Positions 20,182 through 29,313 of a DNA stretch of 64,000 nucleotides are shown in pieces. The stretch is from contig NZ_JAPEPW010000001.1 of NCBI RefSeq assembly GCF_026339955.1, forward strand, positions 2,108,001 to 2,172,000, given 5' to 3'. The position numbers and the translations under genes were made by a program. The DNA is from Streptomyces sp. NBC_01549 (lineage in GTDB: Bacteria; Actinomycetota; Actinomycetes; Streptomycetales; Streptomycetaceae). Position 1 is the stretch's first letter, and each line of letters starts with the position of its first letter. Under the pieces are notes generated by a model that saw nothing but the letters and a program-made list of their open reading frames with translations, had not been told where the DNA came from and searched no databases.

Positions 20182-20550
20182 TTACAGCACCTCCGGCGCG
20201 AGCGAGATGATCTTCATGAACTTCTTCTCGCGCAGCTCACGGCCGACGGGGCCGAAGATACGGGTGCCGCGAGGGTCGCCGTCGTTCTTCAGAATGACGG
20301 CGGCGTTCTCGTCGAAGCGGATGTACGAGCCGTCCGGACGGCGGCGCTCCTTGACGGTGCGAACGATGACGGCCTTGACGACGTCACCCTTCTTCACGTT
20401 GCCGCCGGGGATCGCGTCCTTGACGGTGGCGACGATGACGTCACCGATGCCCGCGTAGCGGCGACCGGAGCCACCGAGCACACGGATGCAAAGGATTTCC
20501 TTCGCCCCCGTGTTGTCGGCGACACGCAGTCGCGACTCCTGCTGGATCAC
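20182..20550 (-). CDS. rplN: 50S ribosomal protein L14
   Basis: 122 residues. Forms intersubunit bridge B8 and is near the RsfS site. [28 protein letters not shown] is nearly invariant; [13 protein letters not shown] is the usual C-terminal region. It is separated from rpsQ by an unusual 200-bp structured spacer. Confidence 0.97.
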   Translation of the reverse strand: MIQQESRLRVADNTGAKEILCIRVLGGSGRRYAGIGDVIVATVKDAIPGGNVKKGDVVKAVIVRTVKERRRPDGSYIRFDENAAVILKNDGDPRGTRIFGPVGRELREKKFMKIISLAPEVL

Positions 20551-20750
20551 GTCTATCTCCTGATTGTCTGCCGGTTCCCGCGGGGATCCCTTTCGGGTCG
20601 CCCCGCGAGCCTGGCGGAACCGTCCTGCGGGTAAGCCCCGCAGGAATTACTTGGCCTGTCGAGGGAGAAAACCTCCGCCGGGGGCCGGGCACCTGACGGT
20701 GCGGCAGGCCCCCGGCGGGGGGCAACGGGGGGACCGAGCCCCCCGTTTGA
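20551..20750 (-). other. Structured spacer between rpsQ and rplN
   Basis: 200 bp with several strong inverted repeats: 20675-20718 (12-bp outer stem starting CCGCCGGGGGCC with an inner GCACC/GGTGC stem), 20726-20745 (CGGGGG / CCCCCCG) directly past the rpsQ stop, and CTGCGGG / CCCCGCAG near 20622-20645. No U runs, no ORF. Candidate operon-internal attenuator, processing site or regulatory RNA. Confidence 0.6.
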
Positions 20751-21035
20751 TTACTTCGCCTTCTCGAGGATCTCCACGATGCGCCAGCGCTTCGTCGCGG
20801 ACAGCGGACGCGTCTCCATGAGGAGGACGCGGTCGCCGATACCCGCGGCGTTCTGCTCGTCGTGGGCCTTCAGCTTGCTCGTACGGCGAATGACCTTGCC
20901 GTACAGGGCGTGCTTGACGCGGTCCTCGACGGCGACGACGACGGTCTTGTCCATCTTGTCGCTGACGACGAGACCCTCACGGGTCTTGCGGAATCCGCGC
21001 GCCTCAGTCGTTTCAGTCACGTTGCTCTCGCTCAT
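20751..21035 (-). CDS. rpsQ: 30S ribosomal protein S17
   Basis: 94 residues with an ~15-residue N-terminal extension. OB-fold protein binding 16S helices 7 and 11. [26 protein letters not shown] and the C-terminal [16 protein letters not shown] are characteristic. ATG overlaps the rpmC stop by one base (TGATG). Confidence 0.96.
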   Translation of the reverse strand: MSESNVTETTEARGFRKTREGLVVSDKMDKTVVVAVEDRVKHALYGKVIRRTSKLKAHDEQNAAGIGDRVLLMETRPLSATKRWRIVEILEKAK

Positions 21036-21259
21036 CAGGCGCTCTCCACCGTTTCGATGCCCAGCTCGCGCTCACGCATCAGGGTGTAGATCCGCGCGAT
21101 GTCCTTGCGGACGGCCTTGAGCCGACCGTGGTTCTCGAGCTGACCGGTCGCCGCCTGGAAGCGGAGGTTGAACAGCTCTTCCTTGGCTTCGCGAAGCTTC
21201 GCGAGAAGCTCCTCGTCACCCAGTTCGCGCAGCTCGGACGCCTTGGTACCGGCCGACAT
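21035..21259 (-). CDS. rpmC: 50S ribosomal protein L29
   Basis: 74 residues, a two-helix protein at the exit tunnel next to L23. [32 protein letters not shown] is the family core. The ATG at 21259 overlaps the rplP stop by one base; a GTG one codon upstream is less likely. Confidence 0.95.
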   Translation of the reverse strand: MSAGTKASELRELGDEELLAKLREAKEELFNLRFQAATGQLENHGRLKAVRKDIARIYTLMRERELGIETVESA

Positions 21260-21678
21260 CACGCTTCACCTGCCTCGCGCTTGACGATCCGGCACTTCAT
21301 CGGCAGCTTGTGGGCTGCGCGAGTGAGGGCCTCACGGGCGATCTTCTCGTTGGGGTAGGACAGTTCGAACATGACCCGGCCCGGGTGCACGTTCGCGATC
21401 CACCACTCCGGCGAACCCTTACCGGAACCCATGCGGGTCTCGGCAGGCTTCTTCGTGAGCGGGCGGTCCGGGTAGATGTTGATCCAGACCTTGCCGCCAC
21501 GCTTGATGTGGCGGGTCATCGCGATACGCGCGGCCTCGATCTGGCGGTTCGTCACGTACGCCGGCGTGAGGGCCTGAATGCCGTACTCGCCGAACGAAAC
21601 CTGCGTACCGCCCTTGGCCTGACCACGGCGCTTGGGGTGGTGCTGCTTGCGGTGCTTGACCCTACGGGGGATCAGCAT
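21259..21678 (-). CDS. rplP: 50S ribosomal protein L16
   Basis: 139 residues. Organises the A-site and the peptidyl-transferase centre environment. [19 protein letters not shown] opens it and [22 protein letters not shown] is diagnostic. Five bp after rpsC. Confidence 0.97.
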   Translation of the reverse strand: MLIPRRVKHRKQHHPKRRGQAKGGTQVSFGEYGIQALTPAYVTNRQIEAARIAMTRHIKRGGKVWINIYPDRPLTKKPAETRMGSGKGSPEWWIANVHPGRVMFELSYPNEKIAREALTRAAHKLPMKCRIVKREAGEA

Positions 21679-21683
21679 GTCGG

Positions 21684-22520
21684 TCAGGCCTCCGTTCCGG
21701 TGCTCTCAGCCGGAGCGGCAGCCGCCGGAGCCTCGGCCTTGGGGGCCTCGGCAGCGGGAGCCTGCTGCGGCTTGCGGCCGCGGCCGCCACGCTCGCCACC
21801 ACGGCCACCACGGCCGGCCGGGCGGTCGTTGCCGCCACCACGGGCCGGGCGGTTGCCGGCGCGGGCAGCGGCGTTCTCGGCGCGGACCTCGGCGATGTTC
21901 TTGACGTCGCCCTTGTAGATCCAGACCTTCACACCGATACGGCCGAAGGTCGTCTTGGCCTCGAAGAAGCCGTAGTCGACGTTCGCACGGAGCGTGTGCA
22001 GGGGCACACGGCCCTCGCGGTAGAACTCCGAGCGGGACATCTCGGCGCCGCCGAGACGGCCACCACACTGGATCTTGATGCCCTTGGCGCCGGCCTTCAT
22101 CGTGCCCTGCATGCTCTTACGCATGGCACGACGGAAGGAGACGCGGGAGGACAGCTGCTCGGCAACGGCCTGAGCAACCAGCTGAGCGTCCGTCTCGGGG
22201 TTCTTGACCTCGAGGATGTTCAGCTGGACCTGCTTGCCCGTGAGCTTCTCGAGGTCACCGCGGATGCGGTCGGCCTCGGCGCCACGGCGGCCGATGACGA
22301 TGCCCGGACGCGCGGTGTGGATGTCCACTCGCACACGGTCACGGGTGCGCTCGATCTCAACCTTCGAGATGCCGGCGCGCTCCATGCCGGACGTCATCAT
22401 CCGACGGATGGCGACGTCTTCCTTGACGTAGTCCTTGTACAGCTTGTCGGCGTACCAACGGGACTTGAAGTCCGTGGTGATGCCGAGCCGGAACCCATGC
22501 GGGTTAACCTTCTGGCCCAT
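21684..22520 (-). CDS. rpsC: 30S ribosomal protein S3
   Basis: 278 residues. KH domain ([14 protein letters not shown] with the GxxG loop) and C-terminal domain line the mRNA entry tunnel. The last ~60 residues are a Gly/Arg-rich then Ala/Glu-rich tail ([16 protein letters not shown]...), a Streptomyces extension likely to be disordered. Start overlaps the rplV stop (TAATG). Confidence 0.97.
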   Translation of the reverse strand: MGQKVNPHGFRLGITTDFKSRWYADKLYKDYVKEDVAIRRMMTSGMERAGISKVEIERTRDRVRVDIHTARPGIVIGRRGAEADRIRGDLEKLTGKQVQLNILEVKNPETDAQLVAQAVAEQLSSRVSFRRAMRKSMQGTMKAGAKGIKIQCGGRLGGAEMSRSEFYREGRVPLHTLRANVDYGFFEAKTTFGRIGVKVWIYKGDVKNIAEVRAENAAARAGNRPARGGGNDRPAGRGGRGGERGGRGRKPQQAPAAEAPKAEAPAAAAPAESTGTEA

Positions 22521-22867
22521 TACCGGGTTCCTTCCTTGCTGCTGACGACCACGGTGATGTGGCTGGTCCGCTTGCGGATCCGGTAGGCACGGCCCTGGGC
22601 GCGCGGACGGAACCGCTTCAGGGTCGGACCCTCGTCGACGTACGCCTCGGAGATGAAGAGGCTGTCGGCGTCGGTGTGGTCGTAGTTGTGCGCGGCGTTG
22701 GCAATGGCGCTGTCAAGCACCTTGCCGACCGGCACGCTCGCGGCCTGCGGGGCGAAACGCAGGACCGCCTGAGCCTCCGTGGCATCCATGCCACGGATAA
22801 GGTCCACCACGCGGCGGGCCTTCATGGGCGTAACGCGGATGTACCGCGCCTGGGCCCTGGCTTCCAT
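22520..22867 (-). CDS. rplV: 50S ribosomal protein L22
   Basis: 115 residues. Its hairpin lines the exit tunnel constriction where macrolides act. [25 protein letters not shown] and the C-terminal [20 protein letters not shown] are typical. ATG 22867 matches the family start; an in-frame ATG at 22897 would add ten unrelated residues. Confidence 0.95.
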   Translation of the reverse strand: MEARAQARYIRVTPMKARRVVDLIRGMDATEAQAVLRFAPQAASVPVGKVLDSAIANAAHNYDHTDADSLFISEAYVDEGPTLKRFRPRAQGRAYRIRKRTSHITVVVSSKEGTR

Positions 22868-22908
22868 GGTTGTCCTTCCAGTGTCTGTCATGGTCATTCC
22901 ACCCCGCG

Positions 22909-23190
22909 TTAGCGGCGCTTCGACTTCCGGTCGTCCTTGACGTGACCCCGGAAGGTGCGCGTCGGCGAGAACTCGCCGAGCTTGTGGCCGACCATCGACT
23001 CGGTGACAAACACCGGGATGTGGATCTTGCCGTTGTGCACCGCGATCGTGTGACCGAGCATGGCCGGGATGATCATCGAGCGACGGGACCAGGTCTTGAT
23101 GACGTTCTTGGTACCGGCTTCGTTCTGAGCGTCCACCTTCTTTACGAGGTGGCCGTCAACGAAGGGTCCCTTCTTGAGACTGCGCGGCAT
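22909..23190 (-). CDS. rpsS: 30S ribosomal protein S19
   Basis: 93 residues. Works with S13 in the 30S head. [40 protein letters not shown] and [11 protein letters not shown] are all invariant-type motifs. Confidence 0.97.
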   Translation of the reverse strand: MPRSLKKGPFVDGHLVKKVDAQNEAGTKNVIKTWSRRSMIIPAMLGHTIAVHNGKIHIPVFVTESMVGHKLGEFSPTRTFRGHVKDDRKSKRR

Positions 23191-23202
23191 CTAAACCCGC
23201 TC

Positions 23203-24039
23203 CTAGCGCTTCTTGTTCGTCTTGCGGCGGCGGACGATGTACTTGTTCGAAGCCTTCTTCGGCGAACGAGTACGACCCTCCTTCTGACCCCACGGGGAGA
23301 CCGGGTGGCGACCACCGGAGGTCTTGCCCTCACCACCACCGTGCGGGTGGTCAACCGGGTTCATCGCCACACCGCGGACGGTCGGGCGAACGCCCAGCCA
23401 GCGCTTACGGCCGGCCTTACCCCAGTTGATGTTGCTCTGCTCGGCGTTGCCGACCTCGCCGACCGTGGCGCGGCAGCGCTGGTCGACCAGGCGGATCTCA
23501 CCGGAAGGCATACGAAGGTGGGCCATCGTGCCCTCCTTCGCGAGCAGCTGCACCGAGGCACCGGCGGAGCGGGCGAACTTGGCACCGCCACCGGGACGGA
23601 TCTCGATCGCGTGGATCGTGGTACCGACCGGGATGTTGCGGAGCGCCAGGTTGTTGCCCGGCTTGATGTCGGCCCCGGGACCGTTCTCGACGCGGTCACC
23701 CTGCGACAGGTTGCGCGGGGCGAGGATGTAGCGCTTCTCGCCGTCCGCGTAGTGCAGCAGCGCGATGCGCGCGGTGCGGTTGGGGTCGTACTCGATGTGC
23801 GCGACCTTCGCCGGCACGCCGTCCTTGTCGTGACGACGGAAGTCGATCACTCGGTAGGCGCGCTTGTGTCCGCCACCCTGGTGGCGAACGGTCACACGAC
23901 CGGAATTGTTACGGCCGCCCTTGCTGTGCAGCGGGCGGACCAGCGACTTCTCCGGCGTGGACCGCGTGACCTCGACGAAGTCGGCGACGCTGGAGCCACG
24001 ACGGCCCGGCGTAGTCGGCTTGTACTTGCGGATTCCCAT
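23203..24039 (-). CDS. rplB: 50S ribosomal protein L2
   Basis: 278 residues. Needed for subunit association and peptidyl transfer. [17 protein letters not shown] opens it; the conserved [21 protein letters not shown] loop carries the histidine near the catalytic centre. Twelve bp upstream of rpsS. Confidence 0.98.
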   Translation of the reverse strand: MGIRKYKPTTPGRRGSSVADFVEVTRSTPEKSLVRPLHSKGGRNNSGRVTVRHQGGGHKRAYRVIDFRRHDKDGVPAKVAHIEYDPNRTARIALLHYADGEKRYILAPRNLSQGDRVENGPGADIKPGNNLALRNIPVGTTIHAIEIRPGGGAKFARSAGASVQLLAKEGTMAHLRMPSGEIRLVDQRCRATVGEVGNAEQSNINWGKAGRKRWLGVRPTVRGVAMNPVDHPHGGGEGKTSGGRHPVSPWGQKEGRTRSPKKASNKYIVRRRKTNKKR

Positions 24040-24051
24040 TTCTCAGTCCTC

Positions 24052-24065
24052 GTCCGATATCGGAC
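24052..24065. repeat. 14-bp perfect palindrome between rplB and rplW
   Basis: GTCCGATATCGGAC, centred in the 38-bp rplW-rplB gap. Could be a weak hairpin or a chance palindrome; it may help expose or mask the rplB ribosome site. Confidence 0.4.
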
Positions 24066-24077
24066 CAGGGCGCTCCG

Positions 24078-24494
24078 TTAGGAGGCCTGGCCGAAGATGT
24101 CGATACGGTCGCCCTCAGCGAGGGTCACGATTGCGCGCTTGCTGTCCGCACGCTTGCCGAAGCCCGTCTTGGTGCGCTTGCGCTTGCCCTGACGGTTGAT
24201 CGTGTTGACCCCGGTGACCTTGACCGAGAAGACCGCCTGGACGGCCTGCTTGATCTGGGTCTTGTTGGCCCGCGGGTCGACGACGAAGGTGTACTTGCCC
24301 TCGTCGAGCAGCGCGTAGCTCTTCTCCGAGACGACCGGCTTGAGGAGCACGTCACGGGGATCCGTGAAGGACTTGCTCAGCGGGGTCTCGACGGTGTTCT
24401 TGCCCTCGGCCTCGTGGCGCTTCGCCTTGGCGACGCGCGCGGCCTTGGCGGCCTTGGCCGCCTTGGAGGCAATGCTCGGGTGACGCGTAGCCAT
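24078..24494 (-). CDS. rplW: 50S ribosomal protein L23
   Basis: 138 residues. Docking site for trigger factor and SRP at the tunnel exit. The core [28 protein letters not shown] is preceded by a ~40-residue Ala/Lys-rich extension ([18 protein letters not shown]) typical of Streptomyces. ATG overlaps the rplD stop by one base. Confidence 0.96.
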   Translation of the reverse strand: MATRHPSIASKAAKAAKAARVAKAKRHEAEGKNTVETPLSKSFTDPRDVLLKPVVSEKSYALLDEGKYTFVVDPRANKTQIKQAVQAVFSVKVTGVNTINRQGKRKRTKTGFGKRADSKRAIVTLAEGDRIDIFGQAS

Positions 24495-25150
24495 CAGGCT
24501 TCGCTCCCTTCGGTGTCAGCGGCCTTGGGGCCAGACACGAAGGACTCGAAAGCGGCCTGGGTGAAGACCACGTCGTCCGAGACGAGAACGTCGTACGTGT
24601 TCAGCTGGCCCGGCTCCAGGATGTGGACCTGGGGCAGGTTGCGCGCGGAGAGCAGCGCGGCCTCGTCGGAGCGCTCGATGACCAGGAGCACGTTCTTGCG
24701 CTCGCTGACCTTGCCGAGGAAGCTCTTCGCGGCCTTGGTGGAGGGGGTCTCGCCCTCGATCACGCCGGTGATGACGTGGATGCGAGCGTTGCGGGCCCGG
24801 TCGGTGAGGGCGTGGCGCAGGGCCGCGGCCTTCATCTTCTTCGGGGTCCGCTGCGAGTAGTCACGCGGCGTGGGGCCGTGGACGACGCCACCGCCGGCGA
24901 ACTGCGGCGCACGGGTCGAACCCTGGCGCGCGCGGCCGGTGCCCTTCTGGCGGTAAGGCTTCTTACCGCCACCACGGACCTCGCCACGACGCTTGACCTT
25001 GTGCGTGCCCTGACGGGCGGCGGCCAGCTGCGCGACAACGACCTGGTGAAGCAGCGGAATGCTGATCTTCTCTACGTCGAAGATCTCGGCCGGGAGCTCA
25101 ACAGTCCCGGCGTTGTCGCCGGAGGGCGACAGAATGTCAATGGTGCTCAT
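24494..25150 (-). CDS. rplD: 50S ribosomal protein L4
   Basis: 218 residues. Its long loop ([24 protein letters not shown]) reaches the exit tunnel and macrolide site. In E. coli L4 also represses the S10 operon; nothing here shows the enteric leader structure. Five bp after rplC. Confidence 0.97.
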   Translation of the reverse strand: MSTIDILSPSGDNAGTVELPAEIFDVEKISIPLLHQVVVAQLAAARQGTHKVKRRGEVRGGGKKPYRQKGTGRARQGSTRAPQFAGGGVVHGPTPRDYSQRTPKKMKAAALRHALTDRARNARIHVITGVIEGETPSTKAAKSFLGKVSERKNVLLVIERSDEAALLSARNLPQVHILEPGQLNTYDVLVSDDVVFTQAAFESFVSGPKAADTEGSEA

Positions 25151-25155
25151 AGTCC

Positions 25156-25800
25156 TCAGGCCCCCTTGGCCGCGGTGCGGACCAGGACGAGGCCGCCGTT
25201 CGGACCAGGAACCGCGCCCTTGATAAGGAGCAGGCCCTTCTCCGCGTCAACGGCGTGAACGGTCAGGTTCTGGGTGGTGACCCGCTCGTTGCCCATGCGA
25301 CCCGCCATGCGGAGGCCCTTGAACACACGGCCCGGGGTGGCGCAGCCACCGATGGAACCGGGAGAGCGGTGCTTGCGCTGGGTGCCGTGACCGGCGCCGA
25401 GGCCCTTGAAGTTGTGACGCTTCATGACACCGGCGAAGCCCTTGCCCTTGCTCTTGCCGGTGACGTCGACCTTCACGCCCGCCTCGAACACCTCGGCGGA
25501 GATCTCCTGGCCGAGGGTGTACTCGGAGGCATCCGCGGTGCGGATCTCGACGAGGTGGCGACGGGGGGTGACGTCGGCCTTGGCGAAGTGACCCTTGAGG
25601 GGCTTGTTCACCTTGCGCGGGTCGATCTCGCCGAAGGCGATCTGGACCGACTCGTAGCCGTCCATGTCGTTGGTACGCACCTGGGTGACGACGTTGGGGC
25701 CCGCCTTGACGACGGTGACCGGAACAACACGGTTGTTCTCGTCCCAAACCTGCGTCATACCGAGCTTCTCGCCCAGGATGCCCTTGATCTGCTTAGCCAT
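25156..25800 (-). CDS. rplC: 50S ribosomal protein L3
   Basis: 214 residues. Early-assembly protein near the peptidyl-transferase centre. [17 protein letters not shown] starts it; [28 protein letters not shown] is the conserved W-finger region; the methylatable Gln of the GHGTQ motif is present. Confidence 0.97.
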   Translation of the reverse strand: MAKQIKGILGEKLGMTQVWDENNRVVPVTVVKAGPNVVTQVRTNDMDGYESVQIAFGEIDPRKVNKPLKGHFAKADVTPRRHLVEIRTADASEYTLGQEISAEVFEAGVKVDVTGKSKGKGFAGVMKRHNFKGLGAGHGTQRKHRSPGSIGGCATPGRVFKGLRMAGRMGNERVTTQNLTVHAVDAEKGLLLIKGAVPGPNGGLVLVRTAAKGA

Positions 25801-25817
25801 TCTCAGATCACCGATCC

Positions 25818-26126
25818 CTAGAGCTTGATCTCGATGTCGACACCGGCCGGGAGGTCGAGTCGCATCAGAGAGTCAACGGTCTTGGGCGTCGGGTCGAGGA
25901 TGTCGATCAGGCGCTTGTGCGTGCGCATCTCGAAGTGCTCGCGCGAGTCCTTGTACTTGTGCGGCGACTTGATGACGCAGTACACGTTCTTCTCAGTGGG
26001 CAGCGGCACCGGGCCCGCGACCGACGCACCAGTGCGCGTCACCGTCTCGACGATCTTCTTCGCCGAGGAGTCGATGACCTCGTGGTCGTAGGCCTTGAGC
26101 CGGATGCGGATCTTCTGTCCCGCCAT
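25818..26126 (-). CDS. rpsJ: 30S ribosomal protein S10
   Basis: 102 residues. Ribosomal component of the 30S head and also NusE in antitermination complexes with Nus[25 protein letters not shown] and [29 protein letters not shown] are diagnostic. First gene of the S10 operon, with a ~100-nt leader bearing a duplicated 28-nt element. Confidence 0.98.
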   Translation of the reverse strand: MAGQKIRIRLKAYDHEVIDSSAKKIVETVTRTGASVAGPVPLPTEKNVYCVIKSPHKYKDSREHFEMRTHKRLIDILDPTPKTVDSLMRLDLPAGVDIEIKL

Positions 26127-26187
26127 GGCTACTCAGTAGTCCTTTGTCTCGTGAAAACGCTCTGGTACCCGGGGGCAAGCGTCCCGC

Positions 26188-26215
26188 TCTCCGACCCACG
26201 CGGTCGGGTGTGTCG
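26188..26215 (-). promoter_or_regulatory. 28-nt leader element, copy upstream of rpsJ
   Basis: Identical over 28 nt to 33708-33735 upstream of rpsL. On the RNA strand it contains ACCCGACCGCGTGGGTCGG, a short hairpin (CCGAC / GTCGG, 7-nt loop). It lies just after the predicted transcription start and 61 nt before the rpsJ ATG. Confidence 0.7.
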
Positions 26216-26229
26216 CGCTCCTGCTGACA

Positions 26230-26258
26230 GGGATATCCACAGGGGATTTCCCTACCAA
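26230..26258 (-). promoter_or_regulatory. Probable promoter of the S10 operon
   Basis: -35 TTGGTA (complement of 26253-26258), 17-bp spacer, -10 TATCCC (complement of 26230-26235). Start expected near 26223, giving a leader of about 97 nt. Confidence 0.6.
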
Positions 26259-26704
26259 GGGACGCGGCTCAGCCCAAAAGACAACCGCAGGACCGGGGGC
26301 AGGCTGCATTCGATTTCCCAATGCATGGCCACCGGGTGCCTGGTCTGCACCCCGCTGACACTTCCCGGAAGATTCCCGTACGTCCGCCCCAGCGCTGCCT
26401 TACGACAGATAGGGCGACGAGTACTGTGGGACTCGCTTCCAGTCCTCCCGGCGGGAGGCGCGCAGCATCGGCACTCGACCGAGCAACCCCGTTAGTCTGC
26501 CATACGCGGTGGGGGGCTGGCCAATCGAGCCGAGGATCGTACCCCGAAGGTGACGCAGGTCAAACCCTGGGCTCACGGCAGGGCTCGCGCAGGTCTCCGC
26601 TCAGGGCATATGCGTCCGGCCCGGGTCTCACCACTCATTCCGCACCTAAGCTTTCACAAGCGCTGAAGAGAATGATGCCCGTGAAAGCTGGGGGGACGAG
26701 CGAA

Positions 26705-27721
26705 ATGACCGTACAGCTGGACAATCCGGACACTGCTGAGGCACAGGACACCGGAGTACCAGCCCCAGGTCAGCGCGTGACCGTACGCAACCGCCCCTGG
26801 GTGGTCACCGACGTCGTCCGCTCGACCGCCGCCAGCGACGACCCGGCACGCGCCGCTGAGGCCGCAACCAGCCACCTGATCACCCTGTCCTCGCTGGAGA
26901 GCGACGGCCGGGACGAAGAGCTGCGGGTGGTGTGGGAGCTGGAGCAGGCGACGGATGTCCACGACCAGTACGAGCTGCCGTCTCCCAGCGACGGCTTCGA
27001 CGAACCGGGCCGGTTGGACGCCTTCCTGGACGCCGTGCGCTGGGGTGCCATCGCCTCCGCCGACAAGACGGCGCTCCAGGCCCCGTTCCGCTCCGGCGTG
27101 GAGATCCAGGACTACCAGCTGGACCCCGTGGTCCGCGCCCTGTCCATGCCTCGTACGAACCTGCTGATCGCGGACGACGTAGGCCTGGGCAAGACGGTCG
27201 AGGCCGGTCTGGTGATGCAGGAGCTGATGCTGCGGCACCGCGCCCGCTCGATGCTGATCGTCTGCCCCGCTGGGCTGACGCTCCAGTGGCGGGACGAGAT
27301 GCGGGACAAGTTCGGTCTGGACTTCCGGATCGTCAACACCAAGATGCTGCGGGAGCTGCGCCGCTCGGCCGGTCTGTACGTCAACCCGTGGACCCACCAC
27401 CCGCGGCTGATCGTCTCGATCGACTGGCTGAAGCGCGAGCGCCCGATGCGCATGCTGCGCGAGCTGCTGCCCCAAGTGCCGGAATATCCCCGCGCCTTCG
27501 ACCTACTGGTCGTGGACGAGGTACACACGTGCGCGCCGTCCGGATCGGGAAAGTACGCGGTCGACTCGCAGCGCACCCGGGCCGTGAAGCTGCTGGCCCC
27601 GCACTGCGAGCACCGCCTCTTCCTCTCCGCGACCCCGCACAACGGCAAATGCCTTCGGCGTTCCGCTGCTCCGCCTGGAGCACTCCCGCGCGACACCCCA
27701 CCCCCCGCCCGCCCACGCTGA
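26705..27721 (+). pseudogene. Truncated SNF2-type helicase, DISARM DrmD-like remnant
   Basis: 338 residues, about a third of a normal DrmD (~1000). The first ~313 residues match the N-terminal part of the SNF2-like helicase of class 1 DISARM anti-phage systems: DYQLDPVVRAL (Q-motif region), P-loop DDVGLGKT near residue 155, TLQWRDEMRDKFGLDFRIV, DEVHTCAPSG near residue 269 (motif II) and FLSATPHNG (motif III, ~307-313). Right after NG the frame switches to an unrelated ~24-residue Pro/Arg-rich tail and stops; the second RecA domain is gone. No drmA, drmB, drmC or methylase is nearby. ATG 26705 has a strong ribosome site. A relic, though still translatable. Confidence 0.75.
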
Positions 27722-27725
27722 ACGC

Positions 27726-28982
27726 ATGGCAGAAGAGACCAGCACCCTCGCCGGGCGGCCCGAGCAGCCCCTTCCCCCTGTTCGGGACTGGCCCGCCGGT
27801 GAGCTGAACGCGACCGAGTTCGAGCCGGTGCTCGCGGGGCTGATGCGGGAGGGGCCGCTGACGCGGATCCGGCTTCCGTACGGGGAGGGCTGGGCGTGGC
27901 TGGCGACGCGCCACGACGACGTGAAGATGATCACGAACGATCCCCGGTTCAGCCGGCGGGAGGCCTCCGTCCGGCAGGTCACACGGCTCGCGCCGCACTT
28001 CGCGCCGCGGCCCGGGGCCCTGGCCTGGGCCGACCAGCCCGATCACAACCGGCTCCGGCACGCCGTCTCGAACGCCTACACCGTGAGCGCCGTGAAGCGC
28101 CTGCGCCCCCGCGCCCAGGACATGCTCGACGCCCTGGTGGACGCGATGGTGGCGGACGGCCCCCCGGCCGACCTGATCGAGCGGGTCCTCGAACCCTTCC
28201 CGATCAACGTCGTCTGCGAGGTCATGGGCGTACCCGTCGACGAGCGGCGGAAGTTGCACGACTGGACGCGGGAGATCATCAGCACGGCGGGCGGTGCCGA
28301 GGCCTCCGAGCGCGCCAAGAAGGGGCTCTTCGGGTGGATCGGGGATGCCGTGCGCGAGCGCCGCGACAGCGGGAGTGACGGTAAGAGCGACGGTGAGAGC
28401 GAGGACGTGCTGTCTCTGCTCGGTGGTGCCGTGCGGCGTGGTGAGCTGGAGGTGGAGGAGGCGATCAGCGTCGCCGGGCCGCTCCAGATCGGCGGCGAGG
28501 CCGTCACCAACAACACCGGCCAGATGTTCTACCTCCTCCTCACCCGGCCCGACCTGCTGGAACGCTTCCACAACGACCCCGTCTCCCGCCCGGCCGCCAT
28601 CGAGGAACTCCTGCGCCACATCCCGCACCGCGCCGCCGTCGGCCTGCCCCGTATCGCCATGGAGGACGTCGACATCCACGGCACCCGCATCAGCACGGGC
28701 GATGCCGTCTATGTCTCCTACCTGGCCGCCAACCGCGACCCGGACGTCTTCCCCGACCCCGACCGGATCGACCTCGACCGGGACGCCGGTGCCCATGTGG
28801 CCTTCGGCAACGGGCCGCACTTCTGCACGGGCGCCGTCTTCTCCCGGATGCAGATCGAGCTGCTGATCGACACCCTGCTCGAGCGGCTGCCCGGGCTGCG
28901 CCTCGCCGTGCCCGCCGATCAGGTTCCCTTCCGGCAGCGCACGATGATCCGCGGTCCGGTGGCTCTGCCGGTCACCTGGTAG
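27726..28982 (+). CDS. Cytochrome P450, CYP158-like
   Basis: 418 residues, complete. Soluble class I P450. ExxR appears in EELLRH near residue 300; the heme loop is FGNGPHFCTGA with Cys367 as the iron ligand. The I-helix reads IGGEAVTNNTGQMF. Long stretches such as PHRAAVGLPRIAMEDV and GDAVYVSYLAANRDPDVFPDPDRID resemble CYP158 enzymes, which couple flaviolin oxidatively with the type III PKS RppA. No rppA, ferredoxin or quinone monooxygenase is adjacent, so partner and substrate are open. Starts 4 bp after the truncated helicase stop; no clear ribosome site. Confidence 0.85.
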   Translation: MAEETSTLAGRPEQPLPPVRDWPAGELNATEFEPVLAGLMREGPLTRIRLPYGEGWAWLATRHDDVKMITNDPRFSRREASVRQVTRLAPHFAPRPGALAWADQPDHNRLRHAVSNAYTVSAVKRLRPRAQDMLDALVDAMVADGPPADLIERVLEPFPINVVCEVMGVPVDERRKLHDWTREIISTAGGAEASERAKKGLFGWIGDAVRERRDSGSDGKSDGESEDVLSLLGGAVRRGELEVEEAISVAGPLQIGGEAVTNNTGQMFYLLLTRPDLLERFHNDPVSRPAAIEELLRHIPHRAAVGLPRIAMEDVDIHGTRISTGDAVYVSYLAANRDPDVFPDPDRIDLDRDAGAHVAFGNGPHFCTGAVFSRMQIELLIDTLLERLPGLRLAVPADQVPFRQRTMIRGPVALPVTW

Positions 28983-29002
28983 CGGTCGTAGTGGTCACCT
29001 GG

Positions 29003-29170
29003 GTCGCCGTCCGGCAGGCCGGTGTCGCCGCTTCCGCGCATCCCGAGGGTGGCAGCGTCCTCGAAGTCCTGGCGCGAGGCCATCCGACGGATGCCCTCGC
29101 GCCAGTACGCCTTGAGCGCGTCGGCGTTGCGGCGGAATGACCACTCCCCCGTACCGCCATACGGGTCATG
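29003..29170 (-). pseudogene. GH115-like glycoside hydrolase fragment
   Basis: About 56 codons on the minus strand read GTGEWSFRRNADALKAYWRE, then GIRRM, then TLGMRGSGDTGLPDGD. This resembles the WxxxxN...FWxxGIxR...GMRGDGD region of GH115 alpha-glucuronidases. There is no start, and the frame runs into antisense of the P450 3' end, so only a short relic remains. No other part of such a gene is visible. Confidence 0.5.
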
Positions 29171-29232
29171 GCCGGGCGTGACGACGGTTCCGGCGCTGTC
29201 GACGCCGGGCATCGGCCGCGACGAGCATGGCA

Positions 29233-29268
29233 AAGGGGCCCGTACGACCGAAGTCGTACGGGCCCCTT
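29233..29268 (-). terminator. Strong terminator after tuf
   Basis: Perfect 16-bp stem (AAGGGGCCCGTACGAC and complement) with a CGAA loop on the plus strand, 46 bp beyond the tuf stop. The symmetrical A/T-ended stem could act in both directions and also ends transcription from the P450 side. Confidence 0.85.
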
Positions 29269-29313
29269 CAAGGAGCTCGCGAGGAGCTACCAGGCTGTCA
29301 AGCCAACAAGGAC

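Larger units (their letters stand above)
26127..26704. other. rpsJ leader and promoter plus upstream non-coding DNA
   Basis: 578 bp. Minus strand: rpsJ leader (26127-26225), the 28-nt shared element and the promoter at 26230-26258. The rest (26259-26690) holds no supported gene; it becomes the upstream region of the plus-strand helicase remnant, whose ribosome site GGGGGGA lies 9 bp before ATG 26705. Confidence 0.6.

Noticed and set aside
26321..26704. N-terminal extension of the helicase remnant to 26321
   Set aside because: The extension is unlike DrmD and has no ribosome site, whereas ATG 26705 has GGGGGGA at good spacing.
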